A DNA stretch of 64,000 nt, taken from NCBI RefSeq assembly GCF_030697375.1, contig NZ_JAUYQD010000038.1, positions 1 through 64,000 on the forward strand. The letters run 5' to 3'. The notes under the pieces are model-generated. The model searched no databases, was not told the DNA's origin, and was given only the letters and a program-made list of their open reading frames with translations. This document shows positions 1 to 8,298 of the stretch, piece by piece. This DNA comes from Rhodoferax sp. Its GTDB lineage: Bacteria; Pseudomonadota; Gammaproteobacteria; Burkholderiales; Burkholderiaceae_C. The translations under genes were made by a program, and so were the position numbers. Each line of letters begins with the position of its first letter. The stretch's first letter is position 1.

Positions 1-175
1 ACCGGTATGCAGAAAGTGCGTTGTGTCAACGACCCCCGCCCCTGATTTGCTCAATAAGCGTGATGGATCAAACCATCCATCCATCACACAACTTGATCGA
101 TTTGGACTGAAATGCCATCACGGGGGGTGAGCATGCTCACACGGAACCAGAGCAGAGGATTTTGTATCGCTGCTG
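1..175. other. Window start, no gene recognised
   Basis: No reading frame here resembles a known protein, and the in-frame stop at 128-130 closes the frame leading into the HipA-like gene. A hipB partner would normally lie just upstream of hipA, but none is visible within these 175 bases. The only structure seen is a short run of CATC units near 77-94 and the palindrome described separately. Confidence 0.5.
127..140. promoter_or_regulatory. 14-bp perfect palindrome upstream of hipA-like gene
   Basis: GTGAGCATGCTCAC is its own reverse complement and ends 36 bp before the first ATG of the HipA-like gene. HipB-type antitoxins bind palindromes upstream of hipBA operons, so an operator role is possible. 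The assignment is inference from position only; no HipB is visible. Confidence 0.25.
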
Positions 176-1399
176 ATGCCAGTCCAATCCCCAAGTTGGG
201 AGTGGCCCAACCTGCATCCATTCTTTCAGGTGAGCCTGCCCGAGGGCTTTTTGCTGTCCATCCTCAAGGAGCAACTGGGGCCGCATCTGGGTGCAACTTC
301 CATTGATCTGCTGTCCGTTGTGGGGCACAACATGATCGGACGGGTCCAGGTCAGCGCAGGCAATAGCCCGAATCCACAGCTCGCAGCCAATGAACTCGAC
401 GGGCTGCTGCATGGGGAGTCTTCGCGCGAAGTGTTCCTGAATCTGATGGGTCAGTACGCGGCCTCCGGTGTGTCTGGGGTGGTCCCCAAGTTCTTGACGC
501 CAGAAACCAAAGCGCTGTTCCGCAAAGGCACCGTATCCACCGAGCGCCACATCGTGAAAGCCAGCTCGGACAAGCAGCCCCTCGTCGGACTCAACGAGCA
601 CCTGTGCATGCAAGCGGCAAAGGCCACCGGGTTCGCCGTTGCAGAAACCGTCGTTTCCGACGATGGACAAATCCTTGTGGTCGAGCGTTTTGACATCGAC
701 CCGGCCAGCGGCCAGCGGCTGGGCTTCGAAGATTTTTGCAGCCTGCTGGGCATGGGCGCCGACCAGAAGTACGACGGCACCTGGGAGCGCGCCGCGCGCT
801 TGGTGCGCCACTATGTTCCACCCCAGGGCCGCCGCTCTTCCTACGAGCAGTTGGCCGTCACACTGCTGTTGACCTACGCACTCGGCAACTCGGACTGCCA
901 TACGAAAAATCTGGCTTTTCTGTATACCGGCTTCGAGGATGTGCACGTCGCGCCCATCTATGACATGCTGACCACCGTGGCCTATGACAGCTACGCAGAC
1001 AACCCTCCTGGCATGTCCATCGATGGCCGCAAAAGCTGGACCAACTTGAAGCCCCTGTGGCAATTCCTGCAGGTGTTTCTTGGCATCGATGCCCCGCGCC
1101 AACGGAAATTGACCGAGCTGGTGTGCACCGCCGTCGCGGCAACCGTGCCGGAATTGATCCACCGCATGAAGCACACACCAGGTTTCGAAAGCGTGGGCGC
1201 GAGAATGCTGTGGCACTGGAACGTGGGGCTCAATCGACTGAACGAGCGCATCGGAATCCCGATGCCGGACATCACACAACTTGCACACGATGCGGCGGTG
1301 ATGGCACCAGCGCCACCCCAAAAATTCGCCGCTACACGCATTGGAGAATCGGTGTTGCTGGCACCGAAACGAGGGCGAAAACCTCTGCGGCCGTCATGA
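176..1399 (+). CDS. HipA-family serine/threonine kinase toxin, N-terminally shortened
   Basis: This 407-aa protein has the HipA kinase fold signatures: a glycine-rich loop around residues 97-105 (SGVSGVVPK), the catalytic GNSDCHTKN at 237-245 with Asp240, and the metal-binding Asp263 in APIYD. HipA kinases of hipBA toxin-antitoxin systems phosphorylate translation factors such as aminoacyl-tRNA synthetases. In full HipA proteins about 40 residues precede the segment that begins here (SLLMPVQSP, aligned to the usual SLSMPL region). In this frame a TGA at 128-130 cuts off anything upstream, so the first strands of the N-terminal subdomain are missing and no HipB is seen. The kinase core looks intact; whether the protein is made and active is uncertain. 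It may be a decayed toxin. Confidence 0.75.
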   Translation: MPVQSPSWEWPNLHPFFQVSLPEGFLLSILKEQLGPHLGATSIDLLSVVGHNMIGRVQVSAGNSPNPQLAANELDGLLHGESSREVFLNLMGQYAASGVSGVVPKFLTPETKALFRKGTVSTERHIVKASSDKQPLVGLNEHLCMQAAKATGFAVAETVVSDDGQILVVERFDIDPASGQRLGFEDFCSLLGMGADQKYDGTWERAARLVRHYVPPQGRRSSYEQLAVTLLLTYALGNSDCHTKNLAFLYTGFEDVHVAPIYDMLTTVAYDSYADNPPGMSIDGRKSWTNLKPLWQFLQVFLGIDAPRQRKLTELVCTAVAATVPELIHRMKHTPGFESVGARMLWHWNVGLNRLNERIGIPMPDITQLAHDAAVMAPAPPQKFAATRIGESVLLAPKRGRKPLRPS

Positions 1400-1797
1400 C
1401 ATCCGGTTCGCCAAGGTGTTGGGCGCCAAGCCGATCTGCTGCCCATCCTCGTCAAAGCTTTGCACATCGTCGGCAACCACACCGCCCAAAGCATCGTTCT
1501 GCTCATTGGCGGCGGACTTTCCGAATCCTATTTGCTATGTATTTAATAGCTGCTTGCGCATATTTCCCGGGGCTGGATGTACTTTTCATCGATAAATTCT
1601 CCAGATCGAGTGACGGGCTTCTATACCAACCGGTAGCCAGGGCCTTTCAGGGCATTCTGCTGGGCGAATCGCCAATAGTTGCCACGGCGTGTGCTCATGG
1701 CGACCCGCAAGAGATATCGGTCGAGGTGGCGAACCAAGGGCTGTTGCAGACTCATTGCGGTCTATAAACTCGGTGTAACTCCAACCTGGCTCAGACA
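1400..1797. other. Intergenic stretch with remnants and one dispersed repeat
   Basis: About 400 bases without a convincing gene. It contains one copy of the dispersed repeat (1531-1576). On the minus strand, 1396-1530 is an open segment reading ANEQNDALGG and GQQIGLAPNT, ending in a stop that overlaps the hipA-like 3' end. A 44-codon minus-strand frame at 1621-1755 contains MSTRRGNYWRF. I recognise neither; both look like tails of lost genes rather than intact ones. Confidence 0.4.
1531..1576 (+). repeat. Dispersed repeat copy R1
   Basis: This copy reads TTTGCTATGTATTTAATAGC, then TGCTTGCGCATAT and CCCGGGGCTGGA. It matches the core of the other copies in the window (R2-R9) and lies in the intergenic region after the HipA-like gene. 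With R2 it brackets the 506-aa nuclease-like gene in direct orientation. Confidence 0.8.
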
Positions 1798-3318
1798 TTG
1801 AACAACTACCCTCAATACAAGCCGCTTCGAAACCTCCTGCGCCAGTACAACCTACAGGGCTCAATCGAGGACATATGGTGGTACTTTCAAGCGGTGGACC
1901 TTCCCTCCTCGAATGAGAAGGTAGGGGCCGGCCAAGGATTCACCAGGCTCAAGGACGTCCTTCACAAATGGGAGATTGCCATACTGGCGCGCGAAATCGT
2001 CTTGAATGCGACACCAGAGGGAAAACTTCGTCTTCGCCCCTGGCCTGGCATGGTACGCGTGCTCAATATGCTGCGCCGCGTCGACAACGACATGGCCGGT
2101 ATCCACATGACGCCAGACCGGGCGTACAACAGCTTGTCCCCCACGGGCCAGCTTCAGCTTCCGTGGCAGCGCCCGCGTCAGTTCAATGCGCTCATGCGCT
2201 ACTTCAAAGTGTTCTCAGAGCCTGACGTGGAGCGCCTTCTTGTGCGCGAAACTGGGGTTAGCACGAAGGAATGGTTTTTCGTGGGCTTTGGTGCTGCGGG
2301 TCTTCTACAGCACGAATGCGGGATATCCGCTCATCAGGACTACCGCCCCTTTGGTATAGAGCTGGATCGTTCCAAAACGGTGTTTGACAAACTGTCACAG
2401 CCCTTCGAGGAACTCCGAGCAAAAGTCAACGATGCAGCGAGGTACGACTGCACCTGGATGTACACCTGGAACCCGCTCGAAGCCAAACCACTCGTGGGCC
2501 TGGACCCGACGCACCCTGAGCGCCTTCATTGCCCTATTCCCTACTACGTCTTGAAGCGAACAAGCCAAGGTCTCTTCTACGAAATCGATCAAACTGAAGG
2601 CTTCAACAACCCATTTGGCGCTTCGTTTCAAGGCTACCTGGGTGAGGTGCTGGGTGCGACATTTCCAAGCCGTCAGTTCACGATTTATGAGGAGCGTGAG
2701 TACAAGGTGGGGCGCCATCGAAAAGACGGCGTGGACTGGATATTGACCGACGACCAAGCGAATTTGTTTATCGAATGTAAAGCCAAGCGCATGACCGTGG
2801 GCGCCAAGTCAGCGGTTGACCCAGCAATCATTGGTCAGCAAGTGGACTACTTGGCGAAAGCTGTCATACAGCTCTACAAGAACATAGCTGACGCACTGGC
2901 GGGCCACACGCACTGGCCGCGAAACGACCGGCCAATTTTTCCGCTCGTCGTGACGCTCGAAGACTGGTACTTGTTTGGCACGTCAGCAGACCTTTTAGCA
3001 GAGGGTGTGCGAAAGAAAATGGCAGAGGCAAACCTTGACCTAACATGGCTTTACACCATGCCCTACACAGTGGCCTCGTGCAAGGACTTCGAAGACGTGA
3101 GCCCAACGATTGCTGAGGTAGGCATTCATGCGTTCTTCAGCTTGAAGCACTCGGGCGATCAGCAGCGCTGGATGATCCAGCTCTTTGCCAAAGAGCACTT
3201 CAACGAGGTGTACCGAAGAACGGTTCACCGAGACCTCTTCAAGGAAGAGTGGGTCCGAGTCTTTCCGGAAAATGTTCTGCCCTTCAGGCTCAAGAGTACA
3301 GAGTCAAGGTCGTCCTGA
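1798..3318 (+). CDS. Uncharacterised 506-aa protein with PD-(D/E)xK nuclease-like motif
   Basis: I do not recognise the family. The frame opens after a stop at 1765-1767 and contains no early ATG; TTG at 1798 is the first plausible start and gives 506 aa. The N-terminal half (about 1-230) has no motif I know. Residues 280-335 fit the core of a PD-(D/E)xK endonuclease: Glu283 (YLGEVLG), Asp313 (DGVDWIL) and Glu326-Cys-Lys328 (FIECKAKR), with beta-alpha spacing typical of restriction-like nucleases. A helical region (IIGQQVDYLAKAVIQLY) follows. No signal peptide or membrane segment is seen. It stands alone on its strand between two direct repeat copies beside a HipA-like gene, which suggests a horizontally acquired defence-type gene. 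Nuclease activity and the defence role are inference. Confidence 0.7.
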   Translation: MNNYPQYKPLRNLLRQYNLQGSIEDIWWYFQAVDLPSSNEKVGAGQGFTRLKDVLHKWEIAILAREIVLNATPEGKLRLRPWPGMVRVLNMLRRVDNDMAGIHMTPDRAYNSLSPTGQLQLPWQRPRQFNALMRYFKVFSEPDVERLLVRETGVSTKEWFFVGFGAAGLLQHECGISAHQDYRPFGIELDRSKTVFDKLSQPFEELRAKVNDAARYDCTWMYTWNPLEAKPLVGLDPTHPERLHCPIPYYVLKRTSQGLFYEIDQTEGFNNPFGASFQGYLGEVLGATFPSRQFTIYEEREYKVGRHRKDGVDWILTDDQANLFIECKAKRMTVGAKSAVDPAIIGQQVDYLAKAVIQLYKNIADALAGHTHWPRNDRPIFPLVVTLEDWYLFGTSADLLAEGVRKKMAEANLDLTWLYTMPYTVASCKDFEDVSPTIAEVGIHAFFSLKHSGDQQRWMIQLFAKEHFNEVYRRTVHRDLFKEEWVRVFPENVLPFRLKSTESRSS

Positions 3319-3574
3319 TCAGGCGCCTATCCGCTGCTTGGTTGACTGCCGACGGGCTTTCCGATGGAAAATGAGACTGAGAATTCTCAGGATCGGCCGT
3401 TCACAGCGCCTGTCTAAATGACTGCTTCCGCCGCACTGCGGTCTTTCAAACTCCCGACTTTCACCAAGCGCAGCACGACTCCACCATAGATTAGAAATGC
3501 TATCTATTCGATAGCTACCAACGCACATCCCAAAAGGGCCATAGCCCCATTTGGCACACAAAACCCCAGCAAGC
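3319..3574. other. Intergenic region with small hairpins and repeat R2
   Basis: No gene is seen. A hairpin TTTCC-GAT-GGAAA (3359-3371) is followed by the perfect palindrome CTGAGAATTCTCAG (3377-3390); neither has a U-tract typical of an intrinsic terminator. The right part is occupied by dispersed repeat R2. Confidence 0.45.
3497..3549 (+). repeat. Dispersed repeat copy R2
   Basis: This copy reads GCTATCTATTCGATAGCTAC, then ACGCACATCC and GGGCCATAGCCCC. It is more divergent than the other copies but keeps the order of elements, and has the same orientation as R1. Confidence 0.65.
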
Positions 3575-3748
3575 TCACGCCCCCACCACCCGCTGCAACC
3601 CCAGCACCAAACTCACCCCATCCCCCTCATTGCGCGCCGCAATCGTCCCGCCCATCTTCGCCATATAGGTCTTGGCCACAAACAGGCCTTGGCCCCGATT
3701 GCCGTTGGTGCCGGACTCCGCGGGGTCGGACACGCCGTATTCAAAATG
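3575..3748 (-). pseudogene. Histidine kinase C-terminal remnant
   Basis: The minus strand reads HFEYGVSDPAE, NRGQGLFVAKTYMAKMGGTI, AARNEGDGVSLVLGLQRVV and then a stop (57 codons). This is the G-box end of a HATPase_c ATP-binding domain: the F-box-like FEYGVSD, then the GQGLFVAK glycine box. Everything upstream (dimerisation domain and N box) is absent; the frame instead runs into a LysR fragment. It is a 3' relic of a sensor kinase, not a functional gene. Confidence 0.75.
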
Positions 3749-3960
3749 GCGGAGCCGGGTGCGCGGTAGCGGTCGGGCAGGTAGACCACGCTCATCGCCT
3801 GGCTGGGCAGTTCATGGGTGGGGAACAGTTGCACCAGGCGGCCCGCCTGCACATCAGCCTGCAACAGAACCGCCGGTTGCAGCGCTATGCCCAGGCCGTG
3901 CAATGCGGCCACCCGCAGCGCCTGCCCCTGGCTGACCTGCATGCTGTCGAGCAAATCCAT
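3749..3960 (-). pseudogene. LysR-type regulator remnant (substrate-binding domain)
   Basis: The minus strand encodes VSQGQALRVAALHGLGIALQ, PAVLLQADVQAGRLVQLFP and MSVVYLPDRY, which match the end of the effector-binding domain of LysR regulators. The DNA-binding half is missing, and the similarity stops near 3749, where the histidine kinase relic starts in another frame. The junction looks like a deletion that fused two unrelated gene tails. Confidence 0.65.
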
Positions 3961-4039
3961 TTTTTGCTAAACTTTTTGCCTCGCACATGCCCGCCACCGC
4001 GCAGAGCTGCGTGCCTGCCCCGACTGTAAGGAAATTCCC

Positions 4040-4855
4040 ATGCAACGTCGCATCTTCTCGATTCTTGTCATGCTGTGTGTCGCATTGCCAGCGGCGCTAA
4101 CCCCACTCACTGGCTCTGCGCAGCAGCGCATAGGCGTGTTGATGCTGCACGGCAAGAGTCCAGGCAGCAACCAGGACCCCAACTTAACCCCACTCAAGGA
4201 CGCCTTTGAGCGCGAAGCGTGGCTTGTCAGTCTGCCCGACATGCCGTGGTCGCGTGGGCGCTACCTCGAAGGCAACTGGAACAAAGCCATGGCCGAAATG
4301 GCAGAGCACGTCAAGGCTTTGCGCGATCGGGGCGCCACCACGATCATCATCGTTGGGCACAGCATGGGTGTGCCTGCGGCGCTCAGTCACGCCGCCAGTG
4401 GCGGCGACGCGCAGGCGCTGGTGCTGCTGGCGCCCGGCCATGCGCCTAAGGCGTATTACTCCGTTCCCGCCCTGAAGGCGGTGCGCGAAAGTGTGGATGA
4501 AGCCAGAGCCCTGGTGGCCGCAGGCAAAGGCGATTCGCGCGAGCGTTTCAACGACATCAATCAGGGCCGACAGCAAGTCGTGATCATTACGGCCAAAGAC
4601 TACTTGTCCTACTTTGACCCTGGTTCGGATGCCGAAATGTCGGTCACCGCACCGCGCGTGCCGGTAGGAACACCGGTGCTGACCGTGGTTGGCGACGAGG
4701 ACTGGATGTTTACCCGTGCGCGCGCCTATTTCGCCGATCAACTCCCGGTCAATCCGAAGAGCCAGTACCTCGAAGTCAAGGCCAACCACCTGAGCACGCC
4801 GCGGGTGGCTGGCAACGACATCGTCCGCTGGATCAAGGCTGCGGTTGGGGAGTGA
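4040..4855 (+). CDS. Secreted alpha/beta hydrolase
   Basis: This 271-aa protein has a signal peptide at residues 1-27 (hydrophobic VMLCVALPAALTPLTGSA, cleavage near AQQ). The oxyanion segment VLMLHGK (about 33-39) is followed by the nucleophile elbow GHSMG with Ser108; likely acid and histidine residues lie in VVGDEDWMF and KANHLSTP near the end. These form the usual Ser-Asp-His triad. The substrate cannot be told from the sequence; an esterase or lipase-like role in the periplasm is plausible. A TAAGGAA ribosome site lies just before the ATG. The gene stands alone, divergent from the LysR remnant. Confidence 0.85.
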   Translation: MQRRIFSILVMLCVALPAALTPLTGSAQQRIGVLMLHGKSPGSNQDPNLTPLKDAFEREAWLVSLPDMPWSRGRYLEGNWNKAMAEMAEHVKALRDRGATTIIIVGHSMGVPAALSHAASGGDAQALVLLAPGHAPKAYYSVPALKAVRESVDEARALVAAGKGDSRERFNDINQGRQQVVIITAKDYLSYFDPGSDAEMSVTAPRVPVGTPVLTVVGDEDWMFTRARAYFADQLPVNPKSQYLEVKANHLSTPRVAGNDIVRWIKAAVGE

Positions 4856-5024
4856 AGCGTTTGCTGGCGGCTTTCAGAAAAAACGTGCACCGGTATCGTA
4901 GTTCGTGCATACCAGCCCAAAAACCTGAGCCTTTTCTACCGCTGGCAAGATGCGTTGTGGAAAAGTCAGACCGTCAGTCTGCGCTGAGGCCCAACCTTGC
5001 CGCGCAATGTGCGCCCTGTGCGGT

Positions 5025-6290
5025 TTAGGCGACCGTGGTGGTGGTGGGCAACTCGCGCGGCAGAAATATGTCGAAGCATGTTCCTTGCCCCACGGTTGAG
5101 GCCACGGTGATCCTGCCGCCCAAGGTTTTGGTCACCAGGTTTTGCACAATCGCCATGCCCAGGCCGGTGCCGCCCTGGCCAATTTTGGTGCTGAAAAAGG
5201 GCAAAAAAAGTTGGTCGAGGTGGTCCGTAGGAATACCCACCCCGTTGTCTGCAATGCGGATGTGAATCAGCTTCCCCTGAACGTCGGCACTGAAGGTCAA
5301 CACGCCGTCGCGGCGGTTCTCAAAGGCGTGCAAGTAGGCGTTGTTGATCAGGTTGATCACGATCTGGCCCAGCGGCCCCGGCTGGCTGTCCATCAGGATG
5401 CCGGGGGGAATCAACATGTCGATCCGGTGGGGCTGGCCCTTCAGGGTGGGCGTCAGGGTGTGGATGATTTCGCGCACCACTGCTGCCAAGTCAAATTCCC
5501 GTCGCTGCTCGCTGGCCTGGTCGGCCGCCACCTGGCGGAAATTGCGCAGCAGCTCGTTGGCGCGGCGCAGGTTTTGCTGGATCAGGTCCGTGCTCTGGCC
5601 GAGCGAGGCCAGAAAAGCCATGAATTTCGAACGCCTGAGCGCCCCGGTCTCCACCATCACCTGGAATTCGATGGCCTGGTCGCTCAGCGTGCTGGCCGCG
5701 ATGACACTGTTGCCAATGGGCGTTCCCAGTTCGTGCGACACGCTGGCCACCAGCGTGCTCAAGGTGGCCTTGGCTTCGCTGCGGACCAGGTTTTCCTGCG
5801 ACTCGTGCAGCCGTTGCAGCGTGGATTCCAACTCCGCCGTGCGCTCGTCCACGCGTTTTTCCAACTGCTCGTTGAGGGTTTTTACCTGCGCCAGGGTGTT
5901 GCGCAAGAGCAGGTGCGTGCGCACGCGCGCCCGCACGATGGCCGCATTCACGGGTTTGGAAATGAAATCGACCGCCCCCAGCTGAAGCCCCAGGGTTTCT
6001 TCACTGGGGTCGTTGCGGGCGGTGACAAAGATGACGGGGATGTCACAGGTCAGCGGATCACTCTTCAGGCGCCGGAACACTTCGTGGCCGTCCATGCCGG
6101 GCATCTTCACATCCAGCAAGATCAGATCGGGCAGCTGTTCAGCGCACAAGGCCAGGGCTTCTTCGCCACTGGCTGCGATGAACACCGCATGGTCTGCGCT
6201 GAAGATATGAAAGAGAAGCCGGGCGCTTGCGACCAGGTCATCAACGATCAGCAGTCTGGGTGCTGAGGGCTGTGTGTGTGGTGTGCTCAT
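5025..6290 (-). CDS. Response regulator-histidine kinase hybrid
   Basis: This 421-aa cytosolic protein begins with a receiver domain (residues 12-125; phosphoacceptor Asp60 in LILLDVKMPG, switch Thr in FVTARND and Lys in SKPVN). A coiled coil (about 130-170) follows, then a HisKA-like segment with His186 in SVSHELGTPIGN and a HATPase domain (N box INLINNAYLHAF, DNGVGI, GQGGTGLGMAIV). No membrane segment is seen, so the input arrives through phosphorylation of the N-terminal receiver or by protein contact. An AAGGAGA ribosome site precedes the ATG. No partner regulator is adjacent. The nearest gene on the same strand is an aminotransferase upstream, too distant for a clear operon. Confidence 0.9.
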   Translation of the reverse strand: MSTPHTQPSAPRLLIVDDLVASARLLFHIFSADHAVFIAASGEEALALCAEQLPDLILLDVKMPGMDGHEVFRRLKSDPLTCDIPVIFVTARNDPSEETLGLQLGAVDFISKPVNAAIVRARVRTHLLLRNTLAQVKTLNEQLEKRVDERTAELESTLQRLHESQENLVRSEAKATLSTLVASVSHELGTPIGNSVIAASTLSDQAIEFQVMVETGALRRSKFMAFLASLGQSTDLIQQNLRRANELLRNFRQVAADQASEQRREFDLAAVVREIIHTLTPTLKGQPHRIDMLIPPGILMDSQPGPLGQIVINLINNAYLHAFENRRDGVLTFSADVQGKLIHIRIADNGVGIPTDHLDQLFLPFFSTKIGQGGTGLGMAIVQNLVTKTLGGRITVASTVGQGTCFDIFLPRELPTTTTVA

Positions 6291-6353
6291 GGGGCGTCTC
6301 CTTGTGGCGTCAAGGTATCCAGCGTGTTGGGTGTGCGCTCGCTATGGCCGTGC

Positions 6354-7481
6354 TCAAAGAATTTGGTCCAACGCGGCCGCCAGATGCGCCACGGTGCGGT
6401 CCGCATGGTGCAGTTTTTCCAGGCCAAACAACCCGACCCGAAAGGTCATGAAATCGGCGGGTTCGTCGCACTGCAGCGGCACCCCGGCCGCCGTTTGCAG
6501 GCCCTGGCCCAGAAACTTTTTGCTGGACTGGATGCCGGCATCTTCGGTGTAGCTCACCACCACACCCGGCGCCTGGAAGCCGGGGGCGGCCACGCTGGGG
6601 ATGCCCCGGCTTTCGAACAAGTCACGCACCCGCGTGCCCAGGGCGATTTGCTCGGCGCGCACTTTCTCAAACCCGTAGGCGCGTGTCTCTTGCATCACCT
6701 CGCGCAGACGGGTCAGCGCGTCGGTGGGCATGGTGGCGTGGTAGGCATGGCCACCGCCTTCGTAGGTTTCCATGATCTGCAGCCACTTCTTCAGATCGCA
6801 GGCAAAGCTGGTGCTGCTGGTACTGTCGATGGCGGTGCGGGCACGCTGGCTCAGCATGACCATGGCGCAGCAGGGTGAGCCGCTCCAGCCCTTTTGCGGC
6901 GCGCTGACCAGCACGTCCACGCCGGTGGCTTCCATGTCCACCCACATCGCCCCCGAGGCAATGCAGTCCAGCACCAGCAGGCCACCCACGGTGTGCACGG
7001 CATCGGCCACGGTGCGCAGGTAGTCGTCGGGCAGGATCATGCCGGCGGCGGTTTCCACATGCGGGGCAAACACCACGTCGGGCTTTTTCTCCAGGATGGT
7101 GGCCACCACTTCTTCCACCGGGCAGGGCGTCCAGGGCGCTTGTTTGGCGTCGCCGATGCGGCGGGCCTTGAGCACGGTGGACTCGGCGGGGATGCGCCCC
7201 ATGTCAAAAATCTGGGTCCAGCGGTAGCTGAACCAGCCATTGCGAATGACCAACACTTTTTTGTCGGTGGCAAACTGGCGCGCCACCGCTTCCATGCCAA
7301 AGGTGCCACTGCCCGGCACCAGCACGGCGGACTGGGCGTGGTACACCTCTTTCAGGATGCTGGAGATGTCTTTCATCACGCCCTGAAAGCGCTGCGACAT
7401 GTGGTTGAGGGCGCGGTCGGTGTAAACGACGGAAAACTCTAGCAACCCCTCTGGGTCGATCTGGGGCAAAAGGCCTGGCAT
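6354..7481 (-). CDS. Class V PLP-dependent aminotransferase (alanine/serine-glyoxylate type)
   Basis: This 375-aa protein has the fold-type I signature of the alanine-glyoxylate and serine-glyoxylate aminotransferase group: VLVPGSGTFGMEAV near the N-terminus, the HVETAAG substrate loop, the cofactor Asp in LLVLDCIASGAM, and the PLP lysine in SAPQKGWSG. It probably transfers an amino group from alanine or serine to glyoxylate, feeding glycine and one-carbon metabolism; the exact donor is not decidable. The start is the ATG at 7481, preceded by CAGGAG; an upstream in-frame ATG would add ten residues without a ribosome site. Confidence 0.9.
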   Translation of the reverse strand: MPGLLPQIDPEGLLEFSVVYTDRALNHMSQRFQGVMKDISSILKEVYHAQSAVLVPGSGTFGMEAVARQFATDKKVLVIRNGWFSYRWTQIFDMGRIPAESTVLKARRIGDAKQAPWTPCPVEEVVATILEKKPDVVFAPHVETAAGMILPDDYLRTVADAVHTVGGLLVLDCIASGAMWVDMEATGVDVLVSAPQKGWSGSPCCAMVMLSQRARTAIDSTSSTSFACDLKKWLQIMETYEGGGHAYHATMPTDALTRLREVMQETRAYGFEKVRAEQIALGTRVRDLFESRGIPSVAAPGFQAPGVVVSYTEDAGIQSSKKFLGQGLQTAAGVPLQCDEPADFMTFRVGLFGLEKLHHADRTVAHLAAALDQIL

Positions 7482-7562
7482 GGTGGACTCCTGTGTCGTG
7501 TGAATGGGCACATAGCAACGATCAGGAGGCAGCTTAGCATGCGTAGGCTGCCATCCAGCCTG

Positions 7563-7847
7563 TCAAAGTGGTCTGGATGTGCGCCAGTTGCGAATGGCCC
7601 GGTAGGCCGTCAGCGCAATGGACAGGGTGCGCACCATGAAGGTGAGGCGTTGCGCACCCACCAGCGGCAAAGCCAGGCCCACCAGTGTGCCCGCCAAGGG
7701 CGCGGCCCATACCGCGCGTTCGGGTGCCACGGGCGGCGCAAAGATGGCGCGCACCTGGCGCACGGCGATCGTGAGCCGAATCCGGTCCAGGTCGGACTTC
7801 AAGACCAGCAGGGCCTTGCGCTCTGCGTATTCGTCAAGTTTGTTCAT
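7563..7847 (-). CDS. YqjK-like small membrane-associated protein
   Basis: This 94-aa protein has a charged helical N-terminus (LDEYAERKALLVLKSDLDRI) and a hydrophobic stretch (APLAGTLVGLALPLVG) that could be one membrane segment. Its first four bases overlap the end of the phage-holin-like gene, so it is the third member of a yqjD-yqjE-yqjK type operon. The function of YqjK is unknown; members of this cluster are linked to stationary phase and ribosome association at the membrane in enterobacteria. The family call rests mostly on position and size. Confidence 0.7.
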   Translation of the reverse strand: MNKLDEYAERKALLVLKSDLDRIRLTIAVRQVRAIFAPPVAPERAVWAAPLAGTLVGLALPLVGAQRLTFMVRTLSIALTAYRAIRNWRTSRPL

Positions 7848-8281
7848 GGCTCTGAGGCGCCCCCTGGGGGCTGGTTGGACCGGGGGGCCGACATTTGGGC
7901 CGAGATGGCTGCGCGGTCCTTGTCCAGTTCGGCCAGGGTGGCGGCAAACGGAAGGCCTCCGTCACGCCGCACCGCACTGGAGCGTTGGAGCAGCAGCGCA
8001 CCCACGGCGATGCACACCAGGGTGGGCGCCAGGATGGCGGCAATGCGGTGGGTGTCCCAGAAATACACCATGAGGAGTGCACCCACGCCCAAGACCCCAA
8101 AGACGATCAGCAGCACCCCGGAAAAGAGCAGGCCCAAGCGTACATACAGGCGCTCGCGCTCCTCGGCCAGCTCGATGCTGGCCAGCTCCAGGCGCGTGCG
8201 CACCAGCTCCATTGCGCTGTTGGCCACCCGCGTGGCGGAGGCTTTCAGGCCAGTGGCTTCATGGTCTTCGGGGGCGCTCAT
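7844..8281 (-). CDS. Phage holin family / YqjE-like membrane protein
   Basis: This 145-aa protein has an amphipathic N-terminus (MELVRTRLELASIELAEERE) and two membrane segments (LGLLFSGVLLIVFGVLGVGA and IAAILAPTLVCIAVGALLL), the layout of the YqjE / phage holin superfamily 3-E type. The tail is cytosolic. It sits between yqjD and yqjK homologues with a 4-bp overlap downstream. It is unlikely to be a real phage holin because no phage genes are near. Confidence 0.85.
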   Translation of the reverse strand: MSAPEDHEATGLKASATRVANSAMELVRTRLELASIELAEERERLYVRLGLLFSGVLLIVFGVLGVGALLMVYFWDTHRIAAILAPTLVCIAVGALLLQRSSAVRRDGGLPFAATLAELDKDRAAISAQMSAPRSNQPPGGASEP

Positions 8282-8298
8282 GCCGATGTGCGCAGTGC

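Noticed and set aside
77..94. CATC micro-repeats as a possible CRISPR-like or regulatory array
   Set aside because: Only a few short units with no spacers.
7844..8281. Phage holin as evidence for a prophage
   Set aside because: The family name is historical; the neighbours are yqjD and yqjK homologues and no phage genes occur in the window.
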